A DNA stretch of 64,000 nt from Sediminibacterium sp. C3 (GCF_000508085.1 NZ_KI669560.1:1446964-1510963); one strand, 5' to 3'. Shown: positions 48,501 through 59,646, counted from the stretch's first letter. Notes: generated by a model from the letters alone, not told the origin. Made by a program: numbers and translations.

Positions 48501-51500
48501 TTATTGCTTAAAGAACGGAATATTCTGCTGATGAATACCACTGGTTATCTGTAATAGATATTGGCCATTGACTAGGTTCCCGATGGGTACGCGGATGAAG
48601 CCTTGCTGCATGGTACCGGCTGCAATTGTTTTGAGAAGGGTTCCCTCCATATTGAATATTCGTAAGACACTGTTTGCTGGTACTGCCGCGTTAATAATAA
48701 CATTCAGTTCAGAACTTGAAGGATTAGGATATATTTTAACTGTTAGCAGATTTGCCAGGGGTATTATTGCTCTTGGCGCCCATTTTGCAATATAGAAACG
48801 TTGATTACTTCTGCTGGAACTGTCTGAATTTATATCAAAACGTATGCTGCTGTCTTTCAATAGTTCTAATTGTTGATTGGAATAAGTATCGTACAAAACC
48901 AATTTCAGGGAACCGGGCATGTAAGCATCTGCTATTTTTAGCTGATAGGTTCCATTCGTTAAATTAGAAAGCTCAATTGGTATTCTGGTTTGTTCACTAA
49001 ACACACGGCTATCAACCGCCAATTTTTTATTGTCAGCGGAATAGCTGAAAATATTTACCCCTGGATTTAACAGTTTGCCTGCATCAAATTGGTCTTTCCC
49101 ATTTTTGGCATTGCCTTGTTCACGTATGATTAACCTGTCTTGTAGTTGTTGATTATAGTAGAGCTGTATATTGGCATAGTAGCCATTCAATTCTTTAAAT
49201 TCCTCTATTTTTCCATTGTTCCATTCATTTGATTTTGATGCTTCACTAAATAGTAATTCATTTCCGGAAATACTATCTGTTTGTAAAATGATTGCTTCAA
49301 ATGGATTTAAAATATACTTCTGATTGTATGGAATTGTAGTATACCCACCTGCATTTCCAAGTTGACTGTCCCATACATACTTGTAGTTTTGTATGGAGTT
49401 CCCTTTCACAATTAATGTGGAATTGATTGGACTGAGATAGGGATTACTTACCAGCTGAAATCCATTTCCAGCAGAGGACAGATTTTTCATATAATTGCCC
49501 ACAAGGATATTGCCTCTAAAGTAATCGGCCCAGCTGGTCTTATCTTCATTGTTGCCAATATTCCATCGAATTCCCTGTTGTTGTTTCCAAAGGTTTTCAT
49601 TTCCCTGAGCAAGTGTCTGCCAGCCCGCTTCTATAGAGAAACTATCTGTATTTAAAACAGCATTATTCCAGTGGATGTTTGGTGTGTTGACCCATTGCTG
49701 CAAGGATAAAGAATCAGTAAACGGATGCCCTGCCAAATATATACCTGAGTTCTTTTGTTTAAAGGTATTGGCTACAAATACATTTCCGCTTAGTGTAGCT
49801 CCCTGTGCAGCAGGACTGATGATGGCAGATGCATTAAAATACAACTGATTGTTGGTTAAAAAATTTCCAGATTTTAATTGTAACGATTCATTAATATACA
49901 GAGGATTCAACAGTGTAATATTGTTATTAACAATCAGGCTTCCGATGGTCTTATTTTTGAAAATATTGCCATTGAGTTGTTGCGCAACTACTCCGTTCAG
50001 TTCAATATTGCCGTTTTTGGCTTCAATGCTGGCACTATCAGCCAGTAATTCACCTAAAACCTGAAGGGTCCCGGTAATATTTAGTTTTGCTCCAGAAGCC
50101 ATCCAAAGATTTTTGATAATATGCTTCTGTAGAATATTCGGCTGATACGGCGTATTAGGGCCAATGGTAACATAGGCATTACTGTCGGGTATCAGTGCAT
50201 TACACCAATTGAGTGGATTGTGCCAGTTGCTGTCTGTAGACCCTATCCAGCTTAGAGATTCCAGCTTTATTTTTTTTGTGTGTCTGTAAAACCATTGGAA
50301 ACAGAAACAAGAATGCTATCGGCAGACTGTATGTTGGCAACAGCATATTTGATAGATGCAGGTTGCATGATACCTCCTTCACTGATTTTAGTAAAACTGG
50401 ATTGATTGCCATTCCATCTGACTGAACCCTCTGTTATTTTCCAGGTTAATATTTCACCGTTACCAGTACTGTCTATTGCCAGAATAGGGGCGATGTCTAT
50501 ACTGTCTCTTGTATTACACTGTAAAACAGTGCTATCCCCGTCGTTTTGATAATGAATGGGAATTCCGTTGATGCGTATATGTTGAATTGAGCCGGAGGTT
50601 ACCGATAATTCGCTGCTATTTTCCGCAGGGTCCTTTATGACAATTTGTGTTGGATTGTATGAACCGGCCAGTTGAATTCCATCCAGGTCTTTATCAGTTG
50701 ATTCTATGATATACCTAAAGAACAAATTATTAGAATGATTCCCTTTCCAGTAAGATGCCTGTTTAATCTGGTTACTGATTTGTATGGGAATGGATTGCAA
50801 GGGGGACAATGAGTCAAGATGAACGGATTCATTGAAACTGAGTTGTAGTGTTAACGTATCTCCTTTTTTGAGAATTGAGTCATTCAAAGGTATCAGGCTA
50901 ATTTGAATGGGTTTTATTTTATCAATCAATTGCGTATCAATGCTGAAAAAGGGGAGTCCTGCCAACCCTGGAATCAGGTTGTCGTTATTGTTAATACCCA
51001 ATACCATTTTTCCCTCTCCATTTCCTGTAAAAATTTTTATATGATAGTCTGTACCCGATCCGGTTACTTCTGTTATAGCAGCATTGCCCAGTCCCTGGGT
51101 GTGCAGTACAAAATTCTGAGTGCTCAGTCCTGTGATGTCCCCGCTGGGTTTGAATGCGTATTGAATAGTGTCTGCATTGGTAACGCCGGAAGTAGTTGAA
51201 TGCAGACTATCTATCAGTACTTGATTATTCGCTGAACTGTCTGAATCTGCCTTAAAACTAAAATCATCTATTGCCATTAAATCATCACCGCCTCCTTCAT
51301 CTGAATCCTCCCAAAGAAGCACCAGCTGTTCCCCGTTTTTCCATGTTAACCCACCAATATTAAATTGAATGATGGATTGATTTTCCGGATTGTTGCCGTT
51401 AAGACTTCCAGCACCGGTACTGCTTTGTATAGAGTTAAAGTTAAGAGAAGGTGCTGCACTAAGTAAGCTGGCATTTATGCCGTTGAATACGCCGGTTCCG

Positions 51501-51982
51501 ATTTTACCTGTCCAGGTATTTGTATTGCCCGATCCTCCTTTACGCCATTGTTCCGCAGTAAAAGATCCATTGATTGTATGGAGTGTCTTTCCTGTTTGAT
51601 TGGTTATAATCAACCCAACAGCATAAATGCCAGTACCCGCAGACTGGGTTCCCAATGCCCGGTCGTTGTTTGTGTTTCCCACACTGTAGGTGCCTGCTGC
51701 CGTTGAACTGCCAGTGCCAATTGAAAAAACTGCATTTAAACTGCTGCCGGAACGCTGTATCATTTCCCAGCCGGCCATTGAAGAAATAGCAAAAGGTGTA
51801 CTTAAAAAAGCGTGGGGGCCTTTCCCCACTAAAACAAAACTGCCACTCGAAGGCAGGCCGTTAAAATTTTGCTGATAAATAACATTGGCCTGGGAATAAA
51901 TCAGGCTGCTTCCGGATTGTGCACGTAAGGGACTATAGACTGCTTGAAATACCAAGAGCCATAAGCATAAAGATTGCTTCAT
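48501..51982 (-). pseudogene. T9SS-exported surface protein, split by a frameshift in an A8 run
   Basis: Two adjacent open frames make one protein of about 1160 residues. The first (51982 down to 50267) has a signal peptide (MKQSLCLWLLVFQAVYSPLRAQ), a long beta region with Ca-site-like DSDEGGGDDLMAIDDF, and Ig-like strands, and ends artificially in FTDTQKK. The second frame resumes IKLESLSWIGSTDSNWHNPL and continues past 50102 to 48501, with strand-rich SASIEAKNGNIELNG repeats and a T9SS type A sorting domain (IYPNPSSSELNVIINA). The break is at eight A on the coding strand (50270-50277); nine A would restore the frame. It may be a real pseudogene, a phase-variable switch or a sequencing error. 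The protein would be a surface adhesin-like molecule of unknown target. Confidence 0.8.
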
Positions 51983-52113
51983 AACTTGGGCTGGGGGCTT
52001 TGCGGGGCTACTCTGTAAAGCAAGGTTATATTTGGTTTATAAACAATAGGGGGGTGAAAATTGGGCTAAATCCCTTTTTTTTGCCCGTAGAAATACTTTT
52101 TTTTGGAAAACAT

Positions 52114-52144
52114 TTTGGATTCTCATTTAGAGCCATTACCTTTG
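52114..52144 (+). promoter_or_regulatory. rpsL (str operon) promoter
   Basis: TTTG at 52114-52117 and TACCTTTG at 52137-52144, 19 bases apart, match the Bacteroidota -33/-7 consensus exactly. The rpsL ATG follows 27 bases downstream. The rest of the 188-base gap back to 51983 holds no gene. Confidence 0.8.
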
Positions 52145-52170
52145 CCGTCCGAAATTTTAAATGGTTTATA

Positions 52171-52551
52171 ATGCCTACAATACAACAATTAGTTAGAAAA
52201 GGCCGCGAAATTATCAGGGCTAAGAGTAAGTCTAGAGCTTTGGATGCTTGTCCTCAGCGTCGTGGTGTATGTACTCGTGTATATACTACTACTCCTAAAA
52301 AACCAAACTCTGCTTTGCGTAAAGTAGCGAAAGTGCGTTTGACCAATAAAGTTGAGGTTATCGCCTATATCCCAGGTGAAGGCCACAACCTACAGGAGCA
52401 CTCAATTGTACTTATCCGTGGTGGTCGTGTTAAAGACTTACCGGGTGTACGTTACCATATTGTACGTGGTAGTTTGGATACTGCTGGTGTAAAAGACCGT
52501 AAGCAGAGCCGTTCCAAGTATGGTACTAAGAAAGAAAAAGCTAAGAAATAG
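52171..52551 (+). CDS. rpsL: 30S ribosomal protein S12
   Basis: A 126-residue decoding-centre protein of the small subunit. It begins [13 protein letters not shown] and contains the conserved [12 protein letters not shown] and [11 protein letters not shown] loops. The lysines that are altered in streptomycin-resistant mutants (in PKKPNS and VKDLPG) are the wild-type residues. ATG 52171 is the conserved start; the open frame extends upstream through the promoter, which is not coding. It is the first gene of rpsL-rpsG. Confidence 0.98.
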   Translation: MPTIQQLVRKGREIIRAKSKSRALDACPQRRGVCTRVYTTTPKKPNSALRKVAKVRLTNKVEVIAYIPGEGHNLQEHSIVLIRGGRVKDLPGVRYHIVRGSLDTAGVKDRKQSRSKYGTKKEKAKK

Positions 52552-52622
52552 TTTTATTCACTATAGCGACTGAGTAAAGTTTTAATACTTGAAGACCTTC
52601 AGTCCCTTTTAAAAATTAAACA

Positions 52623-53090
52623 ATGCGTAAAGCACAAGCCAAAAAATTACCCTTAGCGCCTGACGGTCGCTTTAACGACAAAATGGTAACCCGCTTCATC
52701 AACAATTTGATGTGGGATGGTAAAAAAAGTACTGCTATCAACATTTTCTATGATGCAGTTGACAAAATAACAAAAGCAACTGGTGAAGATGGATACGAGG
52801 TATGGAAAAAAGCCATTGCCAACGTAACTCCTGCCGTTGAAGTAAGAAGCCGCAGAATCGGTGGTGCTACTTTCCAGATTCCTTCTGAAGTTCGCCCTGA
52901 CCGTAAAATCTCTTTGAGCATGAAGTGGTTAATCCGCTACAGCCGCGAAAGAAACGGTCGTACTATGGCAGATAAGTTGTCTAATGAAATCATGGCAGCT
53001 GCTAAAGGTGAAGGTGCCGCTTTCAAAAAGAAAGAAGATACACACCGTATGGCTGAAGCCAACAAGGCATTCTCACACTTTAAAGTGTAA
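52623..53090 (+). CDS. rpsG: 30S ribosomal protein S7
   Basis: A 155-residue primary assembly protein of the 30S head that binds the 3' domain of 16S rRNA. It starts MRKAQAKKLPLAPDGRF and shows the conserved VTPAVEVRSRRIGGATFQIP segment and the C-terminal HRMAEANKAFSHFK helix. It lies 71 bases after rpsL and is followed by a terminator, so rpsL-rpsG form a unit separate from fusA. Confidence 0.98.
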   Translation: MRKAQAKKLPLAPDGRFNDKMVTRFINNLMWDGKKSTAINIFYDAVDKITKATGEDGYEVWKKAIANVTPAVEVRSRRIGGATFQIPSEVRPDRKISLSMKWLIRYSRERNGRTMADKLSNEIMAAAKGEGAAFKKKEDTHRMAEANKAFSHFKV

Positions 53091-53108
53091 GCATATAAAA
53101 TTTCACAG

Positions 53109-53140
53109 AGCCCCGAATTTTTCGGGGCTTTTTTGTTTTT
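53109..53140 (+). terminator. rpsL-rpsG terminator
   Basis: AGCCCCGAA (53109-53117) pairs with TTCGGGGCT (53121-53129) over a three-base loop, then TTTTTGTTTTT. It lies about 18 bases after the rpsG stop and separates it from fusA. Confidence 0.92.
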
Positions 53141-53275
53141 GGAGCTTACGGAATCTTTAACTCTTTCTGCTTGTTTAAAATCCGCTTGCTTCGCAGATCT
53201 ATACTTTACCCGGCAGACCGAATTATGTAATTATTCAATATTTTATCCCCAAAACAAATAAATGGGGCTGAAACC

Positions 53276-53305
53276 TTTGTTGGTTCGGGATTATCTGTAC
53301 CTTTG
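53276..53305 (+). promoter_or_regulatory. fusA promoter
   Basis: TTTG at 53276-53279 and TACCTTTG at 53298-53305 with an 18-base spacer. The fusA ATG follows 28 bases downstream. This shows that fusA has its own promoter in this genome. Confidence 0.75.
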
Positions 53306-53332
53306 CGGCCTCTAAAAAAATAAGAATACTAT

Positions 53333-55483
53333 ATGGCTGATTTGAAATTTCAACGAAACTTTGGTATTGCCGCTCACATTGATGCCGGTAAAACCACTAC
53401 CACCGAGCGTATTTTGCGCTACACTGGTATGATCCACAAGATTGGTGAAGTACACGATGGTGGTGCTACTACCGACTGGATGGAGCAGGAAAAGGAAAGA
53501 GGTATTACTATTACCTCTGCAGCGGTAAGCTGTCAGTGGAATTTCCCTACTGTATTGGGAAAGTCTACTCCTGAAACCAAGTCTTATTATTTCAACATCA
53601 TCGATACTCCCGGACACGTGGACTTTACTGTAGAAGTAGAGCGTTCTATGCGTGTATTGGATGGTTTGATTGCATTGTTCTCTGCAGTAGATGGTGTAGA
53701 GCCTCAGTCTGAAACCGTTTGGCGTCAAGCGAATCGTTATAAAGTTCCCCGTATTGGTTTCGTAAACAAAATGGACCGTGCTGGTGCCGATTTCTTAAAT
53801 GTGGTTAACCAGGTGAAAGAAATGTTGGGTGCGAAAGCAGTTCCGTTGCAGTTGCCAATTGGTGCTGAAGATAATTTTAAAGGGGTTGTTGACCTTATTA
53901 AAATGAAGGGTATTGTATGGCATGCTGAAACAGAGGGAATGACTTTTGATGAGATTGATGTTCCAGCTGATATGCTGGAAGATGTAATGCATTGGAGACA
54001 AAACCTGATTGAAGCAGTTGCTGAATACGATGACAACCTAATGGAGAAATTCTTTGACAATCCAGATTCAATTTCTGAAGCTGAGGTTCACGAAGCCATC
54101 CGTAAAGCTTGTATCGATTTAAGCATCGTTCCAATGATGTGTGGATCTTCATTCAAGAACAAGGGAGTACAAACTGCATTAGATGCTGTTTGTAGATACC
54201 TGCCTTCTCCAGTTGATATTGAAGATACCGTAGGTACTGATCCTAATACAGGTGAAACCATCACCAGAAAGCCTAGCGCTAAAGAACCATTCGCTGCATT
54301 GGCTTTCAAAATCATGACCGATCCTTTCGTTGGTCGTCTGGCTTTCTTCCGTTGCTACTCTGGTCATTTGGATGCAGGTTCTTATGTATTAAACGTAAGA
54401 AGCGGAAAGAAAGAGCGTATCAGCCGTATCATGAAAATGTTTGCCAACAAGCAAAATCCAATTGACTTTATTGAAGCGGGTGATATTGGTGCTGCTGTAG
54501 GTTTCAAAGAAATCAAAACAGGTGATACCCTTTGTGATGAAAACCATCCTATTACGTTGGAAAATATGTTCATCCCTGAGCCGGTAATTGCGATTGCAGT
54601 TGAACCTAAAACTCAGGCTGACGTTGATAAAATGGGTATGGCAATTGCCAAACTAGTAGAAGAAGATCCTACCTTACGTGTAAATACAGATGAAGATACA
54701 GGTCAGACCATCCTTCGTGGTATGGGTGAATTACACCTTGAAATCATCATTGACCGTATGCGTCGTGAGTTTAAAGTTGAAGTTAACCAGGGTGCTCCTC
54801 AGGTAGCTTACAAAGAATCTTTCGGAACTACTATTCAGCACAGAGAAGTATTGAAGAAGCAGTCCGGAGGTCGTGGTAAGTTCGCCGATATTCAGTTTGA
54901 AATTGGACCAGCTGATGAAGAGTGGTTGGCAGCAAACGAAGGAAAGAGCTTCCAGTTTGTAAACGACTTATTTGGTGGATCTATTCCTAAAGAATTTGTA
55001 CCAGCTATTACCAAGGGCTTTGAAACTGCAATGAGTACAGGTGTTTTGGCAGGTTACCCTGTTAACAACATGAAAATCCGTGTATTTGATGGTAGCTACC
55101 ATGATGTGGATTCTGATGCAATGAGCTTTGAATTGTGTGCTAAGTCCGGATTCCGTGAAGCAGGACGTAAAGCAAAGCCTACTTTGCTTGAACCAATCAT
55201 GAAAGTGGAAGTACTTACTCCAGACCAGTACATGGGTGATGTTACCGGTGACTTGAACCGTCGTCGTGGTATGCTGGAAGGTATGGACAGCCGTGCCAAC
55301 CTTCAGGTAATCAAGGCTAAAGTTCCATTGAGCGAAATGTTTGGTTATGTAACCCAATTGCGTTCTTTAAGCTCTGGTCGTGCAACTTCTACCATGGAGT
55401 TCTCTCATTACAATCCAGCACCTAATAACGTTGCCGAAGAAGTAATGGCAAAGAACAAGGGTAAGGTTAAGAACGATGAATAA
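53333..55483 (+). CDS. fusA: Translation elongation factor G
   Basis: A 716-residue translocation GTPase. The G domain has the P loop AHIDAGKT at residues 14-21, the switch I region [15 protein letters not shown] and NKMD. Domains II to V follow, with the domain IV tip region and [13 protein letters not shown] near the C terminus. Full length and collinear with bacterial EF-G1. It stands alone between two terminators. An EF-Tu gene is not adjacent, unlike the enterobacterial str operon. Confidence 0.98.
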   Translation: MADLKFQRNFGIAAHIDAGKTTTTERILRYTGMIHKIGEVHDGGATTDWMEQEKERGITITSAAVSCQWNFPTVLGKSTPETKSYYFNIIDTPGHVDFTVEVERSMRVLDGLIALFSAVDGVEPQSETVWRQANRYKVPRIGFVNKMDRAGADFLNVVNQVKEMLGAKAVPLQLPIGAEDNFKGVVDLIKMKGIVWHAETEGMTFDEIDVPADMLEDVMHWRQNLIEAVAEYDDNLMEKFFDNPDSISEAEVHEAIRKACIDLSIVPMMCGSSFKNKGVQTALDAVCRYLPSPVDIEDTVGTDPNTGETITRKPSAKEPFAALAFKIMTDPFVGRLAFFRCYSGHLDAGSYVLNVRSGKKERISRIMKMFANKQNPIDFIEAGDIGAAVGFKEIKTGDTLCDENHPITLENMFIPEPVIAIAVEPKTQADVDKMGMAIAKLVEEDPTLRVNTDEDTGQTILRGMGELHLEIIIDRMRREFKVEVNQGAPQVAYKESFGTTIQHREVLKKQSGGRGKFADIQFEIGPADEEWLAANEGKSFQFVNDLFGGSIPKEFVPAITKGFETAMSTGVLAGYPVNNMKIRVFDGSYHDVDSDAMSFELCAKSGFREAGRKAKPTLLEPIMKVEVLTPDQYMGDVTGDLNRRRGMLEGMDSRANLQVIKAKVPLSEMFGYVTQLRSLSSGRATSTMEFSHYNPAPNNVAEEVMAKNKGKVKNDE

Positions 55484-55520
55484 TTTCATCTAGTCTAAAT
55501 TATAATTGACTTGAAATAGG

Positions 55521-55547
55521 CGCCCCGATTTATCGGGGCGTTTTTTT
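55521..55547 (+). terminator. fusA terminator
   Basis: CGCCCCGAT (55521-55529) pairs with ATCGGGGCG (55532-55540) around a tight loop, followed by seven T. It lies about 38 bases after the fusA stop. Confidence 0.92.
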
Positions 55548-55770
55548 GCGCAGATGCGAAAAGTTTGTCGGGGAATTCAAATTATAGAATAGGGGAGATG
55601 GTGGTTGTACTTAGCTTGGTTTCGGATTCAAGTGGTGCGGAATCGGCTGGATTCTCATCAAATAAATTAAAATTTGTTTTAATATTAAGGCCAATTTTGT
55701 GGAAAACCAGCTTTTTTACCAGAAAATAAAAAATAAATCCACAAAAAAGGCGAAAAAAAACATAAAAAAC
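55548..55770. other. AT-rich gap between fusA terminator and rpsJ promoter
   Basis: About 220 bases without a supported gene. A minus-strand open frame of 66 codons (55582-55782) has no recognisable family, runs through A/T-rich tracts and would overlap the rpsJ promoter, so I do not call it. The A-rich stretch just upstream of 55771 could act as an UP-like promoter enhancer. Confidence 0.5.
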
Positions 55771-55801
55771 TTGTCTGTTCAATTACAGCTCCTTACCTTT
55801 G
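55771..55801 (+). promoter_or_regulatory. rpsJ (S10 operon) promoter
   Basis: TTGT at 55771-55774 and TTACCTTTG with the -7 box TACCTTTG at 55794-55801, spaced 19 bases. The rpsJ ATG at 55832 is 30 bases downstream. A long A-rich tract lies directly upstream. Confidence 0.7.
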
Positions 55802-55831
55802 CAACCCCAACGTAAAAATTGGTTTTTGACT

Positions 55832-56137
55832 ATGTCTCAGCGAATCAGAATCAAATTACAATCATACGATCACAATCTTGTAGATAAATCTGCAGAGAAG
55901 ATCGTTAAGACAGTACGTAGTACAGGTGCAGTAGTAACAGGTCCAATTCCTTTGCCTACTCATAAGAAAATTTTCACTGTATTGCGTTCACCACACGTAA
56001 ACAAGAAGAGCCGTGAACAATTCCAGTTAGCAACGCACAAACGTCTAATGGATATCTACACTTCTTCTTCAAGAACAGTAGATGCGTTGAGCAAATTAGA
56101 TTTGCCATCTGGTGTTGAGGTTGAAATTAAAGCTTGA
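55832..56137 (+). CDS. rpsJ: 30S ribosomal protein S10
   Basis: A 101-residue protein of the 30S head, also a partner of NusB/NusG in antitermination. It begins [20 protein letters not shown] and has the conserved [20 protein letters not shown] loop. ATG 55832 is the conserved start; the upstream extension overlaps the promoter. It heads the S10 cluster but is separated from rplC by an unusually long structured gap. Confidence 0.97.
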   Translation: MSQRIRIKLQSYDHNLVDKSAEKIVKTVRSTGAVVTGPIPLPTHKKIFTVLRSPHVNKKSREQFQLATHKRLMDIYTSSSRTVDALSKLDLPSGVEVEIKA

Positions 56138-56148
56138 TAAATCAGGCC

Positions 56149-56420
56149 GCTGTTTGAAAGTAAACAGCATTAGTTCTTATTAAATACATTATCTGCCAAT
56201 CAGCTTAACCCTGAGAAAGCAGCTCTGATTAAAAAATAAATCATCAGCTTCACAATGAAACTGATGGGTAACATATAAACAGGCCCTTCGAGGTTTGTTT
56301 ACTACCGGTACTTCCCCTTCTTGTTTTAAGCAGGAAAACAAAGGAAAAGGTCGGTAGCAAACTAGGATTGAATCCCGCTTCATCGGTGGGATGTCCTCAT
56401 AACCGAGCGGGGCATAAACC
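56149..56420 (+). promoter_or_regulatory. Structured RNA leader between rpsJ and rplC
   Basis: The 291-base gap contains a run of hairpins. First GCTGTTT/AAACAGC (56149-56155 with 56162-56168). Then CATCAG-TTC/GAA-CTGATG (56242-56266). Then a long arm GTTTACTACCG/CGGTAGCAAAC (56297-56307 with 56352-56362) containing TTGTTTT/AAAACAA (56321-56327 with 56335-56341). Then CCCGCT and CGGT pairing with ACCG and AGCGGG (56374-56411). The last stem ends about 17 bases before the rplC ATG. This layout fits an autoregulatory leader bound by a ribosomal protein (L4 does this in gammaproteobacteria), but the ligand here is unknown. Confidence 0.6.
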
Positions 56421-56428
56421 GCAAAACG

Positions 56429-57046
56429 ATGAAAGGAATTATTGGAAAAAAAATCGGCATGACCAGCATCTTCGCCGCTGATGGAAAGCAAACTGCTTGT
56501 ACCATCATTGAAGTTGCTCCGAATACCGTAACTCAAATCAAGACGCAGGAAACTGATGGTTATTCTGCAGTACAATTAGCATTCGGCGACAAGAAAGAAA
56601 AGCACGCTACAAAAGCCGAAATCAATCACTTCGCAAAGGCTCAGACTACAGCCAAGAAATTTGTTAAAGAATTTCGCAACTATTCAATAGAAAAGAATTT
56701 AGGTGAAACTGTAACAGTAGATATCTTCTCTGAAGGTGATACTGTTGAAGTTGTTGGTACCACAAAAGGTAAAGGTTTCCAGGGTGTTGTAAAGCGTCAT
56801 GGTTTCTCTGGTGTGGGTGAAGCTTCCCATGGTCAGCACGATCGTCAGCGTGCTCCAGGTTCAATCGGTGGATCTTCTTATCCTTCACGTGTATTCAAAG
56901 GAATGAGAATGGCCGGTCGTATGGGTGGAGACCGTGTTAAAATGAAAGGTTTGAAAGTAGTTAAAATATTTTCAGAAAAGAACTATATCCTGATCAGTGG
57001 ATCTGTTCCAGGTCACAACGGTTCTATCGTTTTAATTCAGAAATAA
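56429..57046 (+). CDS. rplC: 50S ribosomal protein L3
   Basis: A 205-residue early-assembly protein near the peptidyl transferase centre. It begins [15 protein letters not shown] and has the extended-loop segment [20 protein letters not shown], in which the glutamine that is methylated in enterobacteria is conserved, and ends [11 protein letters not shown]. It is the first gene after the structured leader. Confidence 0.98.
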   Translation: MKGIIGKKIGMTSIFAADGKQTACTIIEVAPNTVTQIKTQETDGYSAVQLAFGDKKEKHATKAEINHFAKAQTTAKKFVKEFRNYSIEKNLGETVTVDIFSEGDTVEVVGTTKGKGFQGVVKRHGFSGVGEASHGQHDRQRAPGSIGGSSYPSRVFKGMRMAGRMGGDRVKMKGLKVVKIFSEKNYILISGSVPGHNGSIVLIQK

Positions 57047-57081
57047 TCACCCTGTTTAATTGACAGATTAATTGAAAGATC

Positions 57082-57714
57082 ATGCAAGTAGATGTATTAG
57101 ATATAAAAGGACAGAAAACCGGTAGAACGGTTGAATTACCACAGGAAATCTTTGGTATTGAACCCAACGACCACGTTATCTATCTAGCCGTTAAGCAATA
57201 CTTAGCCGCTCGTCGTTCCGGAACGCACAAGGTTAAAACCCGTGCAGAAGTGCAAGGTGCAAGCCGTAAGCTGCACAAGCAAAAAGGAACTGGTGGTTCT
57301 CGTAAAGGTAATATCCGTAACCCTTTATACAAGGGTGGTGGTACCATTTTCGGACCTAAGCCTCATGCTTACGATTTCAAATTGAACCGTAAAGTGAAGG
57401 ATTTGGCTAAAATTTCTGCCTTAAGTTACAAAGCAAAAGAAAGTGCTATTGTAGTGGTAGAAGAAATTAAAATGGATGCTCCAAAAACCAAGCAATTGGT
57501 TGACATCATGGGTAACTTGAAAGTTGCTGATAAAAAAGCACTCATTGTTTTACCTGAGTACAACGATAATCTGTATCTAAGTTCTCGTAACGTACCAAAT
57601 GTTGGCAGCACTTTGTTAGCTGACATCAATACATACGATATCATGAATGCAGATGTATTAGTAATAACAGAGAACACTGTGAAAATCTTCAACGAAGAAG
57701 AAGCAGCAGCTTAA
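57082..57714 (+). CDS. rplD: 50S ribosomal protein L4
   Basis: A 210-residue protein with a globular domain and a long loop that lines the exit tunnel (RKLHKQKGTGGSRKGNIRNP, KGGGTIFGPKPHAY). In gammaproteobacteria L4 represses its own operon by binding the S10 leader, so it is the first candidate ligand for the hairpin region at 56149-56420. It lies 35 bases after rplC. Confidence 0.98.
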   Translation: MQVDVLDIKGQKTGRTVELPQEIFGIEPNDHVIYLAVKQYLAARRSGTHKVKTRAEVQGASRKLHKQKGTGGSRKGNIRNPLYKGGGTIFGPKPHAYDFKLNRKVKDLAKISALSYKAKESAIVVVEEIKMDAPKTKQLVDIMGNLKVADKKALIVLPEYNDNLYLSSRNVPNVGSTLLADINTYDIMNADVLVITENTVKIFNEEEAAA

Positions 57715-57740
57715 TTTAAGTAACGTTTCAATCATACAAA

Positions 57741-58040
57741 ATGAGACAGTCAGAAATTTTAATAAAGCCTATATTAACCGAGAAAGCAAATGCTCAGCAA
57801 GATTCGCTAAGAAAATATGCTTTCAAGGTAAACCGTAAGGCAAACAAGTTGGAGATCAAGAAAGCAATCGAGGAATTCTACGGCGTACATGTAGTAGATG
57901 TAAATACTGCAGTTGCTCCTGGAAAAAATAAAGCCCGTTACACAAAAGCTGGTTTTATTCAGGGAATGAAGTCTGCTTACAAGAAAGCGTTTGTAACAGT
58001 AGCAGAAGGTGAAACAATTGATCTTTACGCAAATATTTAA
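57741..58040 (+). CDS. rplW: 50S ribosomal protein L23
   Basis: A 99-residue tunnel-exit protein that docks SRP and trigger factor. It begins MRQSEILIKPILTEKANAQQ and has the NKLEIKKAIEEFYGVHVVDV core. Its length and position between rplD and rplB are typical. Confidence 0.97.
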   Translation: MRQSEILIKPILTEKANAQQDSLRKYAFKVNRKANKLEIKKAIEEFYGVHVVDVNTAVAPGKNKARYTKAGFIQGMKSAYKKAFVTVAEGETIDLYANI

Positions 58041-58083
58041 TTTATAGCAGCGGAGCTGAGAATTCCGCACAAAAAAATAAACA

Positions 58084-58923
58084 ATGGCACTAAAAAAGTA
58101 CAAACCAATCACAGCAGGAACTCGTTGGAGAATTGGAAATGCTTATGCTGAGATTACTACTAATAAGCCTGAAAAGAGTTTGTTAGAGCCTCAAAAGAGC
58201 ACTGCTGGCCGTAACTCTCAGGGTCGTAGAGTTATGCGTTACATGGGTGGTGGAAACAAACATCACTACCGTATTATCGATTTCAAGCGTAATAAGAGAG
58301 ATATGGCTGCTACAGTTGTATCTGTTGAATACGATCCAAACCGTACTGCATTTATTGCACTGGTTCAATATACTGATGGCGAAAAACGCTACATCATTGC
58401 TCCTCAGGGAATTCAGGTGGGTCAGACTGTAATTGCAGGTGATGCGGTTGCTCCTGAAGTTGGAAATGCATTGGCTATGAAAAACATGCCTTTGGGTACC
58501 ATCATCCACAACATTGAATTGCAACCTGGTCAGGGTGGTAAAATGGTAAGAAGTGCTGGTGCTTCTGCTCAGTTAGCCAACAAGGAAGAAAAATACGCAG
58601 TATTGAAAATGCCTTCTGGTGAGTTGAGAAAAGTATTAATTAACTGTTATGCTACCGTTGGTGTGGTTTCTAACAGCGACCATAACCTTGAAACTGCTGG
58701 TAAAGCCGGTAAGAATCGTTGGAAGGGTATTCGTCCACGCGTAAGAGGTGTTGCGATGAACCCTGTAGATCACCCGATGGGTGGTGGTGAAGGTAGAGCC
58801 TCCGGAGGACATCCTCGTAGCAGAACCGGTAAGTACGCAAAAGGTGAGAAGACACGTACCAAAGGAAAAGGTAGCGATAAGTTAATCATCCAGCGCAGAA
58901 ACGGTAAAAAGCTGGCTAAATAA
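58084..58923 (+). CDS. rplB: 50S ribosomal protein L2
   Basis: A 279-residue protein needed for subunit joining and peptidyl transfer. It starts [15 protein letters not shown], has the RNA-binding core with [16 protein letters not shown], and the C-terminal [15 protein letters not shown] segment carrying the conserved histidine. The basic C-terminal tail is normal. Confidence 0.98.
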   Translation: MALKKYKPITAGTRWRIGNAYAEITTNKPEKSLLEPQKSTAGRNSQGRRVMRYMGGGNKHHYRIIDFKRNKRDMAATVVSVEYDPNRTAFIALVQYTDGEKRYIIAPQGIQVGQTVIAGDAVAPEVGNALAMKNMPLGTIIHNIELQPGQGGKMVRSAGASAQLANKEEKYAVLKMPSGELRKVLINCYATVGVVSNSDHNLETAGKAGKNRWKGIRPRVRGVAMNPVDHPMGGGEGRASGGHPRSRTGKYAKGEKTRTKGKGSDKLIIQRRNGKKLAK

Positions 58924-58977
58924 TTTAACCAGAAGAAATAATTAAAATAACTAATAGACCAGTAAACTCAAATAATT

Positions 58978-59259
58978 ATGGGTCGTTCGATTAAAAAAGG
59001 TCCTTACGTAGACGCTAACCTAGAAGGTAAAGTAGTTGCGATTAACGACGGAAAAGCAAAGAGAAACGTTATCAAAACATGGAGTCGTCGCAGCACTATC
59101 ACACCTGATTTTGTTGGACATACTTTCGCCGTACACAACGGTAACAAGTTTATCCCTGTTTACGTAACAGAATTCATGGTAGGTCACAAATTAGGTGAAT
59201 TTGCCCCTACCAGAAACTTCAGAGGACACGCAGGAACTAAAAATAACTGTAAGGGTTAA
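58978..59259 (+). CDS. rpsS: 30S ribosomal protein S19
   Basis: A 93-residue protein of the 30S head that touches the A-site finger. It starts [19 protein letters not shown] and has [20 protein letters not shown]. It lies 54 bases after rplB in the normal order. Confidence 0.97.
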   Translation: MGRSIKKGPYVDANLEGKVVAINDGKAKRNVIKTWSRRSTITPDFVGHTFAVHNGNKFIPVYVTEFMVGHKLGEFAPTRNFRGHAGTKNNCKG

Positions 59260-59285
59260 TCCCCATACATCAAACAAAAAAAGAA

Positions 59286-59630
59286 ATGGAAGCAGTAGCT
59301 AAACTGAACAATTATCCAACAGGTCCGCGTAAAATGCGCCTGTTAGCCGATGTGATCCGCGGAATGGAAGTGGAAAAAGCACTTGCTATTCTGGAGCATC
59401 ATCCTCAGCACAATGCCACTCCATTGGCAAAGTTGTTGAAGAGCGCTATCAGTAACTGGGAGCAAAAAAACAGCGGATCAAATGCTGCAGACAGTAGTCT
59501 GATTGTAAAGACCGTATTCGTTGACGGCGGTAGAGTATTAAAGCGTATGCGCCCTGCACCACAAGGTCGTGGCTACAAAGTACGTAAGCGCAGCAACCAT
59601 GTAACATTAATCGTAGATTCTAAAAACTAA
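59286..59630 (+). CDS. rplV: 50S ribosomal protein L22
   Basis: A 114-residue protein whose beta hairpin ([20 protein letters not shown]) reaches into the exit tunnel. The start region [20 protein letters not shown] is typical. No insertion or deletion of the kind linked to macrolide resistance is apparent in the hairpin. Confidence 0.96.
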   Translation: MEAVAKLNNYPTGPRKMRLLADVIRGMEVEKALAILEHHPQHNATPLAKLLKSAISNWEQKNSGSNAADSSLIVKTVFVDGGRVLKRMRPAPQGRGYKVRKRSNHVTLIVDSKN

Positions 59631-59646
59631 TTAGTAAAACCATTAT

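Noticed and set aside
55582..55782. Minus-strand open frame of 66 codons between fusA and rpsJ
   Set aside because: No recognisable family, runs through AT-rich tracts and overlaps the rpsJ promoter.
56189..56575. Minus-strand open frame of 128 codons across the rpsJ-rplC gap
   Set aside because: Overlaps the start of rplC and the hairpins; composition looks like non-coding structured RNA, not a gene.
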